A stretch of DNA of 64,000 nucleotides from Marinifilum_A sediminis (GCA_947496465.1 CANMCX010000001.1:124001-188000), one strand, 5' to 3'. Numbered from the stretch's first letter, positions 23,761 to 35,300 are shown. Notes: a model not told the origin generated them from the sequence alone. Numbers and translations: made by a program.

Positions 23761-25893
23761 ATGAATAAATACTTCAGATGGATTCGTCAGAACATAAGTA
23801 ACATATATCGATTTTGTATAACAACTATTACTGTTATTTTAATTGCTCTTTTGTTTCCCAATATCGGAAATTTCAAATATGAATACCAAAAAGGCAAGCC
23901 ATGGATGCATGAAACACTCATTGCACCCTTCGATTTTTCAATTTTAAAAACAGAAAAAGAACTAAATCAGGATAGAGATAGTATTCTTACCAGATACAAT
24001 CCATTCTTCAAAACCGACACATCCGTTTATCCAAAAATTATTAAAAAACTGGAATCTGGATTTGCTAAAAAATGGAAAAATTTTGAAAAATCATCAGGCT
24101 TTAAAAAACTCAATTATTCAGATAAAAGAATAGAAGCTGAAAAATTATTAACCTATAATTATTTAAAAACAAATCTTTCAAGTTTTTATGAAGCTGGCAT
24201 TGTCGAACTTCAGGAAGAGCAACAAAAATATGGCTTTCAATTACCAAAAATCATAAATAAGTCACGCAATAATGTTAATGAATTGATAGCTGTAGATAAA
24301 GTATTTTCATCTCGATCTGCCTACCAAAACCTAAGCAATCAGGTTAAATCTGATTTTAAAACTCCCGAATTTCAAGGATTTATTCAGGATCTAAATCTTG
24401 ATTCTTATTTAATTCCCAATTTATTCTTCGATGAAGAGATGTCGAATCAAGTGAAAAGCAGCATGCTTTCCAATATTTCTCTTACCCAAGGAAAGGTTGA
24501 TTATGCAACTCGAATTGTTCTTAAAGGTGATATTATCGACGATAAAACCTTTATTATTCTAGAATCGCTTAAGAAAGACTATGAAAATATTTTAGGCTCG
24601 TCACAGAATCATTATTTAATAGTTGGTGGACAAGGACTATTAATCATTTCCTGTATTGTATTGCTATTTTTATACCTGAGAAACTTTCGACGAGCAATCT
24701 TACACGACAATAAAAAAATGTTGTTCATTTTCCTACTGGTACTCATGTTTGTTGCCATTACTAGTTTGGTCTTAAAGTTTCCTAAGATAAATATTTACAT
24801 CATTCCATTTGCATTAATAACAATAGTTGTGCGAACCTTAATGGACAGTCGTACAGCATTATTTGTTTTTATTATAACCGTACTTATTACCGGATTTTTA
24901 GCTCCAAATGGATTTGAGTTTGTCTTTTTACAATTGGCTGCTGGTATTATGGCTATTTATAGTCTTCCCCGTTTGGAGAGAAGAGGACAGCTAGTTTTAA
25001 CTGGAATTATCACATTCCTAACTTATAGTGTGGTTTATTTCGCTTTTGCGATAACGCAAATTAGTAAGATTAACGAAATTGAATGGTTTAACTTTGTGTG
25101 GTTTGCGATTAATGGATTATTACTTACTTTCTCGTATTCTCTTATTTATATTTTTGAAAAATTATTTGGCTTCATGTCAGATGTTACTTTAATTGAGTTA
25201 TCAAATCAAAACCACCCTCTATTACGTGAACTTACCAAGCAATCACCTGGAACATTTCAACACTGCCTGCAAGTTGCCAATTTAGCAGAGGCTGCAATTA
25301 ATAAAATTGGAGGAAACCCTTTGTTGGTACGAACCGGAGCTTTATATCATGATATTGGGAAAATGAAACACCCAGTTTATTTCATCGAAAATCAATTGTC
25401 AAACAAAAATCCACATGACAGTTTAGAATTTGATAAAAGTGCTCAAATTATCACCGATCATGTAAAATATGGAGTGAAAATTGCAAAAAAACACAAATTG
25501 CCTCAACAAATAATCGACTTTATAGAAACGCATCATGGAGCAGGAAAAGTAATGTATTTTTATACTTCGTTTAAAAATAAATATCCCGAAAAGGAAATCG
25601 ACGAAGAAAAATTTAAGTATCCTGGACCAGATCCATTTACGAAAGAAACTGCAGTATTAATGATGGCTGATGGTGTTGAAGCTGCATCAAGAAGTTTAAA
25701 AGTTAAAACTCCTGATACCATTCGAGAATTGATCGATAACATTATTGACAAACAAATTCGCGAAAATCGATTTGCTAATGCAGATATCACATTCAAAAAT
25801 ATAAATGAAATAAAGGACATATTCACCAACGCTTTGGTCAATGTTTATCATGCAAGAATAGAATATCCTAAAGAAAATAAAGACAAAGCATAG
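23761..25893 (+). CDS. pgpH: 7TM-HD cyclic-di-AMP phosphodiesterase (PgpH family)
   Basis: A 710-residue membrane protein. After one N-terminal membrane segment comes an extracytoplasmic 7TMR-HDED domain (residues about 55-270), then seven membrane segments (about 290-475), then a cytoplasmic HD domain with SPGTFQHCLQVANLAE and GALYHDIGKMKHP, and ETHHG. PgpH-type enzymes cleave c-di-AMP to pApA; the HD residues are intact. It is monocistronic and ends in a strong hairpin terminator. Confidence 0.93.
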   Translation: MNKYFRWIRQNISNIYRFCITTITVILIALLFPNIGNFKYEYQKGKPWMHETLIAPFDFSILKTEKELNQDRDSILTRYNPFFKTDTSVYPKIIKKLESGFAKKWKNFEKSSGFKKLNYSDKRIEAEKLLTYNYLKTNLSSFYEAGIVELQEEQQKYGFQLPKIINKSRNNVNELIAVDKVFSSRSAYQNLSNQVKSDFKTPEFQGFIQDLNLDSYLIPNLFFDEEMSNQVKSSMLSNISLTQGKVDYATRIVLKGDIIDDKTFIILESLKKDYENILGSSQNHYLIVGGQGLLIISCIVLLFLYLRNFRRAILHDNKKMLFIFLLVLMFVAITSLVLKFPKINIYIIPFALITIVVRTLMDSRTALFVFIITVLITGFLAPNGFEFVFLQLAAGIMAIYSLPRLERRGQLVLTGIITFLTYSVVYFAFAITQISKINEIEWFNFVWFAINGLLLTFSYSLIYIFEKLFGFMSDVTLIELSNQNHPLLRELTKQSPGTFQHCLQVANLAEAAINKIGGNPLLVRTGALYHDIGKMKHPVYFIENQLSNKNPHDSLEFDKSAQIITDHVKYGVKIAKKHKLPQQIIDFIETHHGAGKVMYFYTSFKNKYPEKEIDEEKFKYPGPDPFTKETAVLMMADGVEAASRSLKVKTPDTIRELIDNIIDKQIRENRFANADITFKNINEIKDIFTNALVNVYHARIEYPKENKDKA

Positions 25894-25911
25894 CATTAAC
25901 TAAATATCAAA

Positions 25912-25957
25912 TCAACATTTGTAATAACACTATAAGTTATTCAAGTGTTGATTTTTT
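25912..25957 (+). terminator. Terminator of pgpH
   Basis: A long stem, TCAACATTTG with CAAGTGTTGA (one G-U), continues with AATAAC/GTTATT and a 7-base loop, and ends in T6. Confidence 0.88.
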
Positions 25958-26123
25958 ATTCCTATCATTTCAAACGAAAAGATCTTCCTCAAAATCCCCT
26001 TCTATTCAATTTTTTTTCAGAGAGTATTTTTTGTAACTTATAAAGAGTGATATACAGTGTTCATACTCTATGAAAAACCCTATTCGCCCAGTCGATCTTT
26101 TCATGTTCGATTTTATTGACATT

Positions 26124-26131
26124 TACTTTTG
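26124..26131 (+). promoter_or_regulatory. -7 promoter element for the M49-like gene
   Basis: TACTTTTG fits TAnnTTTG, 23 bp before the start codon at 26154. Confidence 0.5.
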
Positions 26132-26153
26132 ATAACATCAAAACCTTACCATT

Positions 26154-27806
26154 ATGATACGGAATAACTTCTATTTATTGGGGCTGATTATTTTTATTTT
26201 TTGTGCATTTTCTTGTCAACCAAACAAAAAAGTTGAAGAAAATAAAACACCAGATTCTGTAATGCAACGTAAATTGGCAAATTACGCAAAGGTAAAACTT
26301 TCGGCCGACCTGAGTGCTCTATCTCCCAATCAGATAAAACTATTTTCACATTTAATTAAAGCAGCAAATGCCATTGATGAAGTTTATTGGTTGCAGGCTT
26401 ATGGCAATAAAGAAGAGCTTTTAAATGGAATGATTGATCCTCATATGAGAGAATATGCTATGATTAATTACGGTCCCTGGGATCGATTGGACGGATTCAC
26501 TCCTTTTACTGAGGATTTCCCTCCCCGACCATTAGGCATAGGCTTTTTTCCAACAGATTTAAATCAGGAAGAATTTTTTAATCTGAACGATGATAATAAA
26601 TACAATCCATTCACCACTTTAAAACGTGAAGCTAGTGGTAATCTGCAAGTAGTTCCTTATAAAGTGGCCTACCAATCAGAACTAAATAAAGCTGCTACAC
26701 ATCTTAATAATGCGGCTCAACTTGCCGAATCTGAAAGTTTTAAAACCTATTTACAGCAAAGAGCAAAAGATTTACTCGTTGATAATTTTCATGAAAGTGA
26801 TCATCTTTGGATGAACCTTACGGATAATGTATTAGATTTCATTGCAGGTCCGATAGTGAATACAGAGGATCACATGATTTGGACAAAATACTCTTATGGT
26901 GCATTTATATTATTAAAAAATAATGAATGGACTGCTAGAACAGAAAAATACGCATCTCTTCTTCCTTTTCTGCAAAAGAATTTACCTGTTGCTGATAAAT
27001 TTAAATCTGATACAGATCCAAAATCAGCTAATATCGTAATTTACGACGTATTGTATAATTCTGGTTATTGCAATGCAGGAAACAAACTAATCGGTTTGAA
27101 TCTTCCTATTGGAAATGATCAAATAAAATGTGGATCCCGTAAACTTCACTTTAAAAATGTTATGCAGGCAAAATTTGATCAAATTCTAAATCCAATTAGT
27201 GAACTGATTATAGATGAAAAACAGCGTAAAAATGTCAATTTCGAGTCATTTTTCCTTAATACTATTTTCTATGAAATTTCTAATGGATTAGGCATTTCGA
27301 CGAATAGTAGCGACAATAAAGTTAAAGATGCTCTAAAAGAACACTCTAATGTGATAAACGAACTTAAAAATGACGTTTTAAGAATGTACCTTCTGAATCA
27401 GGTTCATGAAATGAGGCAATTAGAAGAAATTGAAATGATAGAAAACTATGTAACCTACATGGCTGATGTTTTTAGATCAATTCGTTTTGGAGTTACTGAT
27501 GCACAAGGTGTAGCCAACATGATACGTTTCTACTACTTTGAAGAACAGGAGGCGTTTAAATACAATTCAAAAACGGGAACGTACAAAATTAATGATTACA
27601 AAATGAAAAAAGCCATTGAATCATTGGCTACACTTGTTTTGGAAATTCAAGGCAGTGGAGATTATGCTGCTGCCGATCAATTAATAAAAGACAAAGGATA
27701 TATTAGAAATGAACTCCTCCAAGATCTTTATCGAATTCAAAGAGCAAAAATTCCAAAGGATTTGATTTACGACCAAGGAGAAAAATCAATAATTGCAAAG
27801 AATTAA
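26154..27806 (+). CDS. M49 (dipeptidyl-peptidase III)-like lipoprotein, zinc site lost
   Basis: A 550-residue lipoprotein (lipobox CAFSC near residue 21) with the overall layout of Bacteroidota M49-like peptidases: SALSPNQIKLFSHLIKAA and INYGPWDRLDGFTPF near the N-terminus, then the domain that normally carries HExxxH/HExxH with GLG. Here that segment reads FYEISNGLG (Y373, E374, N377), where the family has FHEVAHGLG or FHEISHGLG, so both zinc-binding His are replaced (CAT-type codons to TAT and AAT). The downstream E403 in NELKND, the third ligand position, is kept. The reading frame is otherwise intact, so this looks like an inactive homologue, not a broken gene. Confidence 0.82.
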   Translation: MIRNNFYLLGLIIFIFCAFSCQPNKKVEENKTPDSVMQRKLANYAKVKLSADLSALSPNQIKLFSHLIKAANAIDEVYWLQAYGNKEELLNGMIDPHMREYAMINYGPWDRLDGFTPFTEDFPPRPLGIGFFPTDLNQEEFFNLNDDNKYNPFTTLKREASGNLQVVPYKVAYQSELNKAATHLNNAAQLAESESFKTYLQQRAKDLLVDNFHESDHLWMNLTDNVLDFIAGPIVNTEDHMIWTKYSYGAFILLKNNEWTARTEKYASLLPFLQKNLPVADKFKSDTDPKSANIVIYDVLYNSGYCNAGNKLIGLNLPIGNDQIKCGSRKLHFKNVMQAKFDQILNPISELIIDEKQRKNVNFESFFLNTIFYEISNGLGISTNSSDNKVKDALKEHSNVINELKNDVLRMYLLNQVHEMRQLEEIEMIENYVTYMADVFRSIRFGVTDAQGVANMIRFYYFEEQEAFKYNSKTGTYKINDYKMKKAIESLATLVLEIQGSGDYAAADQLIKDKGYIRNELLQDLYRIQRAKIPKDLIYDQGEKSIIAKN

Positions 27807-27826
27807 AAATTATCGAAAATTAAACA

Positions 27827-27854
27827 GAAAGGCATCCAATGAGATGCCTTTTTT
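27827..27854 (+). terminator. Terminator after the M49-like gene
   Basis: AAAGGCATC-caatga-GATGCCTTT with T6. Confidence 0.88.
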
Positions 27855-27879
27855 GATATCCAAATTAAATTATTAATCA

Positions 27880-27887
27880 TATATTTG
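27880..27887 (+). promoter_or_regulatory. -7 promoter element for the TonB-dependent receptor
   Basis: TATATTTG fits TAnnTTTG, 27 bp before the start codon; the nearest TTTG (27852-27855) is 24 bp upstream, slightly too far. Confidence 0.45.
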
Positions 27888-27913
27888 AACTTTATTATGT
27901 AATAAACAACAAA

Positions 27914-30304
27914 ATGATTCGCTTAGGTCTACTTTTTCTTCTCTCTATTCTTAGTCAACTTAGTTTTGCCCAAACGTTAACCGTGATTGATTCAGAAACG
28001 AATCACCCCATTGAAGATGTTTATATTTTTGATACACAGAATTCTGTTTTATCAAACACAACTGGTCATGCTGAAATTTCCGACTTTATAAATAGTGAAG
28101 CCATCTTCTTTCAACACCCATCCTACCGAAATCAAAAACTAAGCTATAAGCAAATAAAAGAAAATTCCTTTATTGTAAAATTAGCATCAAATATTTTCCC
28201 TATTAAAGAAGTGATTGTTTCTGCAAATAAGTGGGAACAAAATTCCAACGAAATTCCACTTAAGATTCTCAAAATAGATGAAGAAACAATAAAACACAAT
28301 ACTGCTCAGACTAGTGCTGACCTATTAAAAGTTTCAAAACAAGTTTACATTCAAAAAAGCCAATTAGGCGGCGGGAGTCCTATGATTAGAGGATTTTCTG
28401 CAAACCGGGTTCTATTGGTTCTGGACGGAGTAAGATTAAACAATGCAATATACCGTAGCGGCAATTTGCAAAATGTAATCAATATCGATCACAATAGTTT
28501 AGAATCAACAGAAGTGATATTAGGTCCTGGTTCCATCATATACGGAAGCGATGCCATAGGTGGCGTAATGGATTTTCACACGTTTACTCCGCGTTTTTCC
28601 ACCTCCAACAAATCCAACATTAATTACACCATTAAAAGCTCTTATTCTTCCGCAAATAAGGGAATCATGAATCATGTAAATTACAATTTTGGAAAGGAAA
28701 AATTTAGTTATGCCGGCAGTTTTAGTTACAATGATTTTGATGATCTAAAAATGGGTTCTCATGGACCAGATGATTATTTACAATACGAATATGTAATTAG
28801 AGAAAATGGTTCCGATAAAATAGTGAGTAATTCTGATCCGAAAAAACAAAAACAAAGTGGTTACGATCAGTTTAATACAGTTCAGAAATTTCGCTACAAA
28901 ATTAATGAGCATTCTGAGCTCCTATATAATTTTCAATATACCACAAGCTCAAATATTCCGCGTTACGACAGATTAATACAATACAAAAATGATGAATTAA
29001 AATATTCCGTATGGTACTATGGACCTCAGAAATTACAATTGCATTCGTTAAACTACAATAATACAGAAGCCACAACTATCTACGATTCGTTTAAAATTAT
29101 AGCGGCGTATCAGAACTATCAGGAAAGCAGGCACGACCGTAAATTTCAATCCCAAACCAAACGAAATAGGACTGAAAAGTTGAATATATACTCCATAAAC
29201 GCGGATGCAGAAAAAATAATTACCGATAATGTTCATCTGTTTTATGGAACAGAATGGCATGTAAACAAACTAGACTCAAAAGGATATTCTCAAGATATTC
29301 TAAATGGCAATAAAACTGCTATAGCAAGTCGATATCCTGACAATTCAAAACAATCAAGTTTTGCCTTATATTCCAATTTAAAATGGAAACTTAATCATCA
29401 GTGGACTCTGAATTCGGGAGTAAGGTATTCTCATATTTGGATTGATTCACAATTAGACAATACTTTTTATGAATTTCCTTTTAGTAATTTAGATTTATCA
29501 ACAGGTGCTTTAAATGGTGGTATCGGAATCACTTACCAATCTGAAAACGACTGGATTCTAAAACTTAATGCTACAAGTGGATTCAGAGCCCCAAATATTG
29601 ACGATATCGGTAAAGTTTTTGATTCTGAGCCAGGTTCGGTAGTGGTTCCTAATAAGGATTTAAAACCTGAATACATCTATAATTTTGAGGTAAATATTAG
29701 TAAGACTTTTGCCAAAGTATTCTTTACTGAGATTAATGCATTTTACTCCTATTTAGATCAAGCTATGGTACGAACCAATTACAGTCTAAATGGAGAAAAT
29801 ACAATGATTTATGACGGTGCTGAAAGTAAAATTCAGGCTATAACCAATGCGGACAATGCTCAGGTTTGGGGAATAAATATCAACTCTATTCTAAAAGTAA
29901 GCAATCGATTAACTGCGGAGGGGAATTTAAACCTAACCTACGGAGAATATAAGGATGGGAGTCCTGTACGTCATGTTCCTCCAATGTTTAGCACATTTAA
30001 TCTAAAATATCAATCAAAAAAGTTGAGTTCTAAATTAGAACTTGAATACAACGGCGAAATTAATTTTAATGATTTAGCAAATACTGAGAAAGATAAAGCC
30101 TATCTATATGCAAAAGACCGCAATGGAAACCCTTATTCTCCAGATTGGCTTAGCTTAAATTTGAGCAATAATTATAAAATTAACAAACACTGGAATGGTT
30201 ATCTAACTATTGAAAACATTCTTAATAAAAGGTACAGACCCTATTCTTCGGGTATAAGTGCAGCGGGTAGGAATTTTATTTTAGGCTTCTCATTCACTCT
30301 GTAG
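27914..30304 (+). CDS. TonB-dependent outer-membrane receptor (hemoglobin-receptor-like)
   Basis: A 796-residue receptor: signal peptide ending LSFAQ, a carboxypeptidase-D regulatory-like domain (residues about 21-90), a plug domain with SPMIRGFSANRVLLVLDGVR and VILGPGSIIYGSDAIGGVM, then a 22-strand barrel ending in NFILGFSFTL. The plug sequence is closest in style to heme/hemoglobin receptors, but no HmuY-like or heme gene is nearby, so the ligand stays open. It is not of SusC type (no SusD follows). Single gene. Confidence 0.88.
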   Translation: MIRLGLLFLLSILSQLSFAQTLTVIDSETNHPIEDVYIFDTQNSVLSNTTGHAEISDFINSEAIFFQHPSYRNQKLSYKQIKENSFIVKLASNIFPIKEVIVSANKWEQNSNEIPLKILKIDEETIKHNTAQTSADLLKVSKQVYIQKSQLGGGSPMIRGFSANRVLLVLDGVRLNNAIYRSGNLQNVINIDHNSLESTEVILGPGSIIYGSDAIGGVMDFHTFTPRFSTSNKSNINYTIKSSYSSANKGIMNHVNYNFGKEKFSYAGSFSYNDFDDLKMGSHGPDDYLQYEYVIRENGSDKIVSNSDPKKQKQSGYDQFNTVQKFRYKINEHSELLYNFQYTTSSNIPRYDRLIQYKNDELKYSVWYYGPQKLQLHSLNYNNTEATTIYDSFKIIAAYQNYQESRHDRKFQSQTKRNRTEKLNIYSINADAEKIITDNVHLFYGTEWHVNKLDSKGYSQDILNGNKTAIASRYPDNSKQSSFALYSNLKWKLNHQWTLNSGVRYSHIWIDSQLDNTFYEFPFSNLDLSTGALNGGIGITYQSENDWILKLNATSGFRAPNIDDIGKVFDSEPGSVVVPNKDLKPEYIYNFEVNISKTFAKVFFTEINAFYSYLDQAMVRTNYSLNGENTMIYDGAESKIQAITNADNAQVWGININSILKVSNRLTAEGNLNLTYGEYKDGSPVRHVPPMFSTFNLKYQSKKLSSKLELEYNGEINFNDLANTEKDKAYLYAKDRNGNPYSPDWLSLNLSNNYKINKHWNGYLTIENILNKRYRPYSSGISAAGRNFILGFSFTL

Positions 30305-30747
30305 CAAACTTATTTGCTCTTAATTAGTTATTGATATGCTAGAAAAGTAGTCTTAACGAACCATTTGGTTCCTATTTATATTAAAATTTCAGTTTAGATC
30401 CCTAGGAAAAACTTTAAAACTACCTTATCACGATCAATAATTATGGGTTTGTGTTCTAACTTTTAAAATGATTTATTAAATCAATACTAATATGTTCTAT
30501 AAGTAATTGTTGATTGCGTATAATATTGACCTATAATTTATAGGTGTTGCCGTTACTATTTTCACAAAATCAAATCTGAACTTTATAAAATTTACATACT
30601 ATAAACCTCTACAATTATTGCGAAGTAGGGTTTTGATTCATTACTCAATTAATATCATTCAAATAAGGTCTTAATTTTTTCGAAAAAACAAATAAAAAAA
30701 GAGCTGAACACATAGTCCAGCTCTTAATATTTTATTCTTATAAGATG
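30305..30747. other. Intergenic region, no gene seen
   Basis: This 443-bp A/T-rich stretch separates the convergent receptor and SusD genes. It contains a perfect 8-bp inverted repeat with one central base (ACCTATAA/TTATAGGT, 30529-30545) and the SusD-side terminator at 30693-30725. No open frame with coding character. Confidence 0.55.
30693..30725 (-). terminator. Terminator of the first SusC/SusD operon
   Basis: On the minus strand AAGAGCTG pairs with CAGCTCTT around a 13-base loop and is followed by T7. Confidence 0.82.
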
Positions 30748-32292
30748 TTAGTTTACATCCCACCAAAGCTTAGAAGTAATTTCATTACCATCAGATAGTA
30801 ATGCAACTGCCGCTTTATAATTCACCTCATTCAAAGTAAATTCATTGTTAGGATATTCCATTCTAAATGGAAGATCTGTTACAGTTGGAATTGGCTCAAA
30901 TGTGTAATTAAACGTTGTTACAGTTCCTGCATCATCCGTCACTACATTCATAGTGTATGCATCATTTGGCATAGTCAAAGTAGTTGGGAATCCAGTTCTA
31001 CGATAATCAGCCCAAGCTGTATGTGCTTGCATATATAATGCAACATACTTTTGAGTCATTACATTCTCCTCGCTTGCTGCAGGTAAAGCGCCTACAAAAG
31101 CAGTAACATCAGCAGCATCAACGCCCCACTCTTCCATAGAAGCAGCTACACCAGCTTCATATTCAGTTTGACTCCAGCCATTAACTTCTGACTTTAAGAA
31201 CTCAACCTCTGCGTAACTCATTAATGCTTGAGTTGCAGCAGTATATCCATGAGCACCAGTATTATCTAAACCAATAATAGATACGCCTGGAAGAGATTCC
31301 CATTTAAATGCAACAGATGTCGCATTTTCAACACCATTAGGAACACCTACATAATTACCGAACTGGTTAGGTTGTGCATACTTAGAGATTCTAGGGTCAG
31401 TACCGAAGCCACCAGAAGTTCCATCTAGTAAGTTCATAAAGCTATTCGATACAGCAAAGTCTGAACGAGAAGCAAAAGCAACCTGGAATGGAGAACCATT
31501 AGCCTCATTATTTTCATATGTAATGAACGCATTATCAGCATTAGAAGTGAAAACTCCATCAGCGATAGCATCAGTAATATGAGCAGTAGCACCAGGGTAA
31601 ACAGCCTCAATCTTAACTGCAATTCTTAAACGAAGAGAGTTAGCAAACTTTTTCCAAAGTGCTGCATCTCCATTATAAATAGGATCACCTATAGTCCAAG
31701 CATCAGCACTCTCATCAATCATATCAGCAGCTTCTTCTAATTGCTTCAATAAATCAGGATAAATATCTGATTGAGCAGCATAAGCTGGCTTCAATACATC
31801 ATCATTAATCATTAAAGCCTGAAAGCTTTCATTTACTGTTGAATATGACCAATAAGGTACGTCACCCCAAGTATCAGCCATTAAATTAAAGGCCCATGCC
31901 ATCATAATTCGAGCTGTAGCAACTTGATTCACGTTAGCTCCATAAGCAGACATTTCATTTGCTGTAGCTGGATCTTCGTTTAATAAAATTACCTGTCTTA
32001 GATTTTCTAAATTATAAAAGAAATCACCAAAATTCTCGCGCATTGATTCACGATATTGATATCTATCTTCTTCAGTATATTCAGTTTGTGCCCAATATTG
32101 CATTGTTCCATTAGTAAATCTTCCAAGGAACCATTCGTCGTGAGTATCGTCCATCATCTCTTTAACCGCAGCGTTAAAGATTGAATAAGTCGGTGCTACT
32201 TCTGGTTCGTTGGGATTGCCCCTGTAATTAGTATCACAAGCACTGCCAACAAACAACAGTAGTACTAACATTAAAAATATATTATTTTTCAT
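30748..32292 (-). CDS. SusD/RagB-like nutrient-binding lipoprotein (SusD-like_2 type)
   Basis: A 514-residue lipoprotein with lipobox VGSAC at about residues 15-19, rich in TPR-like helices, with FGDFFYNLENLRQVILLNEDPATANE and NAYGANVNQVATARIMMAWAF in the N-terminal half and the C-terminal ALYMQAHTAWADYRRTGFP that marks the SusD-like_2 group. It caps the SusC partner encoded 18 bp upstream and captures ligand at the cell surface. No glycosidase, protease or regulator accompanies it, so the ligand cannot be predicted. Confidence 0.92.
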   Translation of the reverse strand: MKNNIFLMLVLLLFVGSACDTNYRGNPNEPEVAPTYSIFNAAVKEMMDDTHDEWFLGRFTNGTMQYWAQTEYTEEDRYQYRESMRENFGDFFYNLENLRQVILLNEDPATANEMSAYGANVNQVATARIMMAWAFNLMADTWGDVPYWSYSTVNESFQALMINDDVLKPAYAAQSDIYPDLLKQLEEAADMIDESADAWTIGDPIYNGDAALWKKFANSLRLRIAVKIEAVYPGATAHITDAIADGVFTSNADNAFITYENNEANGSPFQVAFASRSDFAVSNSFMNLLDGTSGGFGTDPRISKYAQPNQFGNYVGVPNGVENATSVAFKWESLPGVSIIGLDNTGAHGYTAATQALMSYAEVEFLKSEVNGWSQTEYEAGVAASMEEWGVDAADVTAFVGALPAASEENVMTQKYVALYMQAHTAWADYRRTGFPTTLTMPNDAYTMNVVTDDAGTVTTFNYTFEPIPTVTDLPFRMEYPNNEFTLNEVNYKAAVALLSDGNEITSKLWWDVN

Positions 32293-32310
32293 ATTAATTT
32301 CTTTTTTTTA

Positions 32311-35300
32311 TTAAAACCCTAATTGCAAGTTAAATCCGAAGCTCTTTGTATTTGGATTGAAACCACCTTCAATACCTTGAATATTTCCAGAACCACCAAC
32401 TGCAGCCTCAGGGTCAAATCCTTTTTTATCTAAACCACCAGTCCAAAGGTTTTTACCGAATAGAGAAAGTCTTAACGAACGAAGAGGTCCGATCATTGAT
32501 TTAGGGAAACTATATCCTAATGTGATCTCTCTAAGTTTGATGTAATCAGCATCGAAAATATTCTGAGCACTTGGAGTACCATATCCATGGTAATGTCTTG
32601 CAGCCCAACCTGAACCACTTACATAAGTGTCATTTTCAGATGTATTCGAAACGGTATAATTTCCATCAGCATCGTAAGTAACAGTACCTTTAACAGCATT
32701 TAATTTAATACCTCCATTAGCAGAAACTGATTCACGTACATTTCCACCACGATCATTAGTCTGTGCAGTTGCTTCTAACATACCTGAGTACATTCCCCAC
32801 ATGTGTGATAATGAGAAGAATTTTCCGCCTTTTTGGATATCAAATAAGAAACTAAAATCAAAATTCTTGTAAGTCATTGCATTACGAATACCTACATTAT
32901 AATCCGGTAACACAGATCCAATAGGAACCAAGTTATCAGTAGCCAAATAGTGACCATTATCGCCAACTACTTTATTACCTTGATTATCTTTGATATAATC
33001 ATATCCCCAAAGCATACCGTAAGTATCACCCACACTTGCTCTCAAATAAGCACCACTAAAAGGAGCTCTCTGAATATCCAAAGTAGAAATACCGTCAATA
33101 AGTTCAGTTAATTCATTATTAACTTTAGTATAGTTAACATTGATATCCCAAGAGAAATCAGCTGTTTTAATAGGTGTACCTTTAAGAGTTAACTCAATAC
33201 CCTTATTCTCCATTTCACCTGCATTGATATACTTGTTATTATATCCAGTTGAAGATGATACATCTAAAGGAATAATCTGATCCTTAGTCACATTGTTGAA
33301 ATAAGTCGCATCGATTCCAAATCTACTCTGGAAGAAACTTAATTCCATACCAATCTCATACGAAGTTGTTTCTTCAGGCTTTAAGTTCTCATTTAATTTT
33401 GTAGTTGGAACAGCATAACCAGGAGCACCCTGGAATGGACCATCACCATAACTTTCATAAGTACTAAAAACTCTATAAGCACCAGTATCATTACCAACTT
33501 GTGCCCAACCTAAACGAAACTTACCATAATCTAACCAAGTCGCTTCCTCTATTAATTCCGAGAAAACAAAACTTGATGAAACAGATGGATAGAAATATGA
33601 ATTATTATCATCTGGAAGAGCTGAAGACCAATCATTTCTAGCTGTTACATCAATAAACCAAAAATTCTTAAATCCGAATGAAGCACTACCAAATACAGAA
33701 TTTGTATATTTTTCAGTTGTAATATCATTAGTTGAAACATTTCCAACTGAATTACCTAAATTGTAAATACCAGGAACGACAAGACCACCAGAAGTTTGAC
33801 CTCTTAAGAAATCATATCTTTCTCTACGTGCATTAGCACCAGCCATTGCCGTAATATTAAAGTCTTCGTTAAATCGCTTGTTATAGCTTAAAGTAAATTC
33901 ATAGTTGAACTCAGAGTTAATACGCTTTGCTTCGTAGTAACTTGGAGTAGAATTAGATCCCACTGCAGTTCTCTCTCTCATTGAGAAAGTATATGTATCA
34001 CCATAAACACTAGCCTTAGCCACTAAACCATCCATAATTTTGTAATCGATACTAATATTTCCGAAGAAACGATCACGCTCGTCATCAGTAATATTCTCAT
34101 TTACGATCCAATATGGGTTATCAGCATACTTAGGATTAGGATTATTCCATGCTCTACGGTTCCATGTTCTTTGAGTTCCATCATTGTTCTTATAATTACT
34201 CAAACGCTTCATGTCTAACTGACGCTGTCCCCACTGGAAAAACTTCTGAGAGAAACTGTTATCTGTATAACCGAAAGTAGGACGACCATAAGTTTCAGAA
34301 CGCACATAATTAATAGCTCCATTAACAGTAAACTTATCTAAAAACTTAGTGTTACCAGAAACTGTAAAGTTATGCTTATCGTACTTTGAATTAGGAACGA
34401 TACCTTCATTATGAGTGTTTGTATAAGAAAAACGTACACCGTAATCTTTTCCTGTTCTTGAAACAGCTAATGAGTTTACATATGAAACACCTGTTTCAAA
34501 GAATTCTTCAACATCGTTTTTAGGAGCAGTCCATGAACGAGGCTTTAGATAATCATTTGGATAACTTTCCTGATCAAATGCATCCCAATGCAAAACTTGA
34601 AGACTAGGATCGTAAGCTGGTCCCCACGACTCATCTACTGCGTATTGAGGGACTAAGTAATTTGTTCCTTCAATGCTAACTTGCTCGAAACCGTTAACAC
34701 CACCATCAGAATCATCAATAATAGCACCACCACCATAACGTCTTTGTAATTCTGGAAGTTCTGCTACTCTTTCAATAGTTACTGATGAACTAAAATCAAC
34801 TTTAATATCATCCTTACCAGCTTTTGCTTTCTTAGTATTGATAATAATAACACCATTTGATGCACGAGATCCATAAATCGCGGCAGCAGGTCCTTTAAGT
34901 ACAGACATGCTTTCGATATCATCAGGGTTGATATCATTCATCATGTTACCATAGTCAACTCCACCAAAACCAGCTTGGGCACTAGTTGAATTAAAGTTCG
35001 AGTTATCCATTGGAATACCGTCCAATACGATCAAAGGCTGGTTACCTCCAAAAATAGAATTTGCTCCACGAATCAAAATTCTTTTTGATCCAGCAAAGTT
35101 AGAAGATGTAGAAACCTGAACACCTGAAACTTTTCCAGAAAGTGCACTAATTGCATCTGTTTGTTTCACTTTATTCAAGTCATCAGCTCCAACTTCCTGT
35201 ACTGCATAACCAAGAGCTTTCTTCTCTCTAGTTACACCTAATGCAGTTACGATAACTTCATCCATACCTATAGATTCAGTTTCTAATACTACATTAATGA

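Noticed and set aside
26154..27806. M49-like gene as a pseudogene
   Set aside because: The frame is intact over 550 codons, with a lipobox, promoter and terminator; only the zinc ligands are changed, which suits a functional non-enzyme better.
30529..30545. Perfect inverted repeat ACCTATAA/TTATAGGT as an operator or terminator
   Set aside because: It lies in a convergent intergenic region of high A/T content, without a T run or nearby start; chance occurrence is quite likely.
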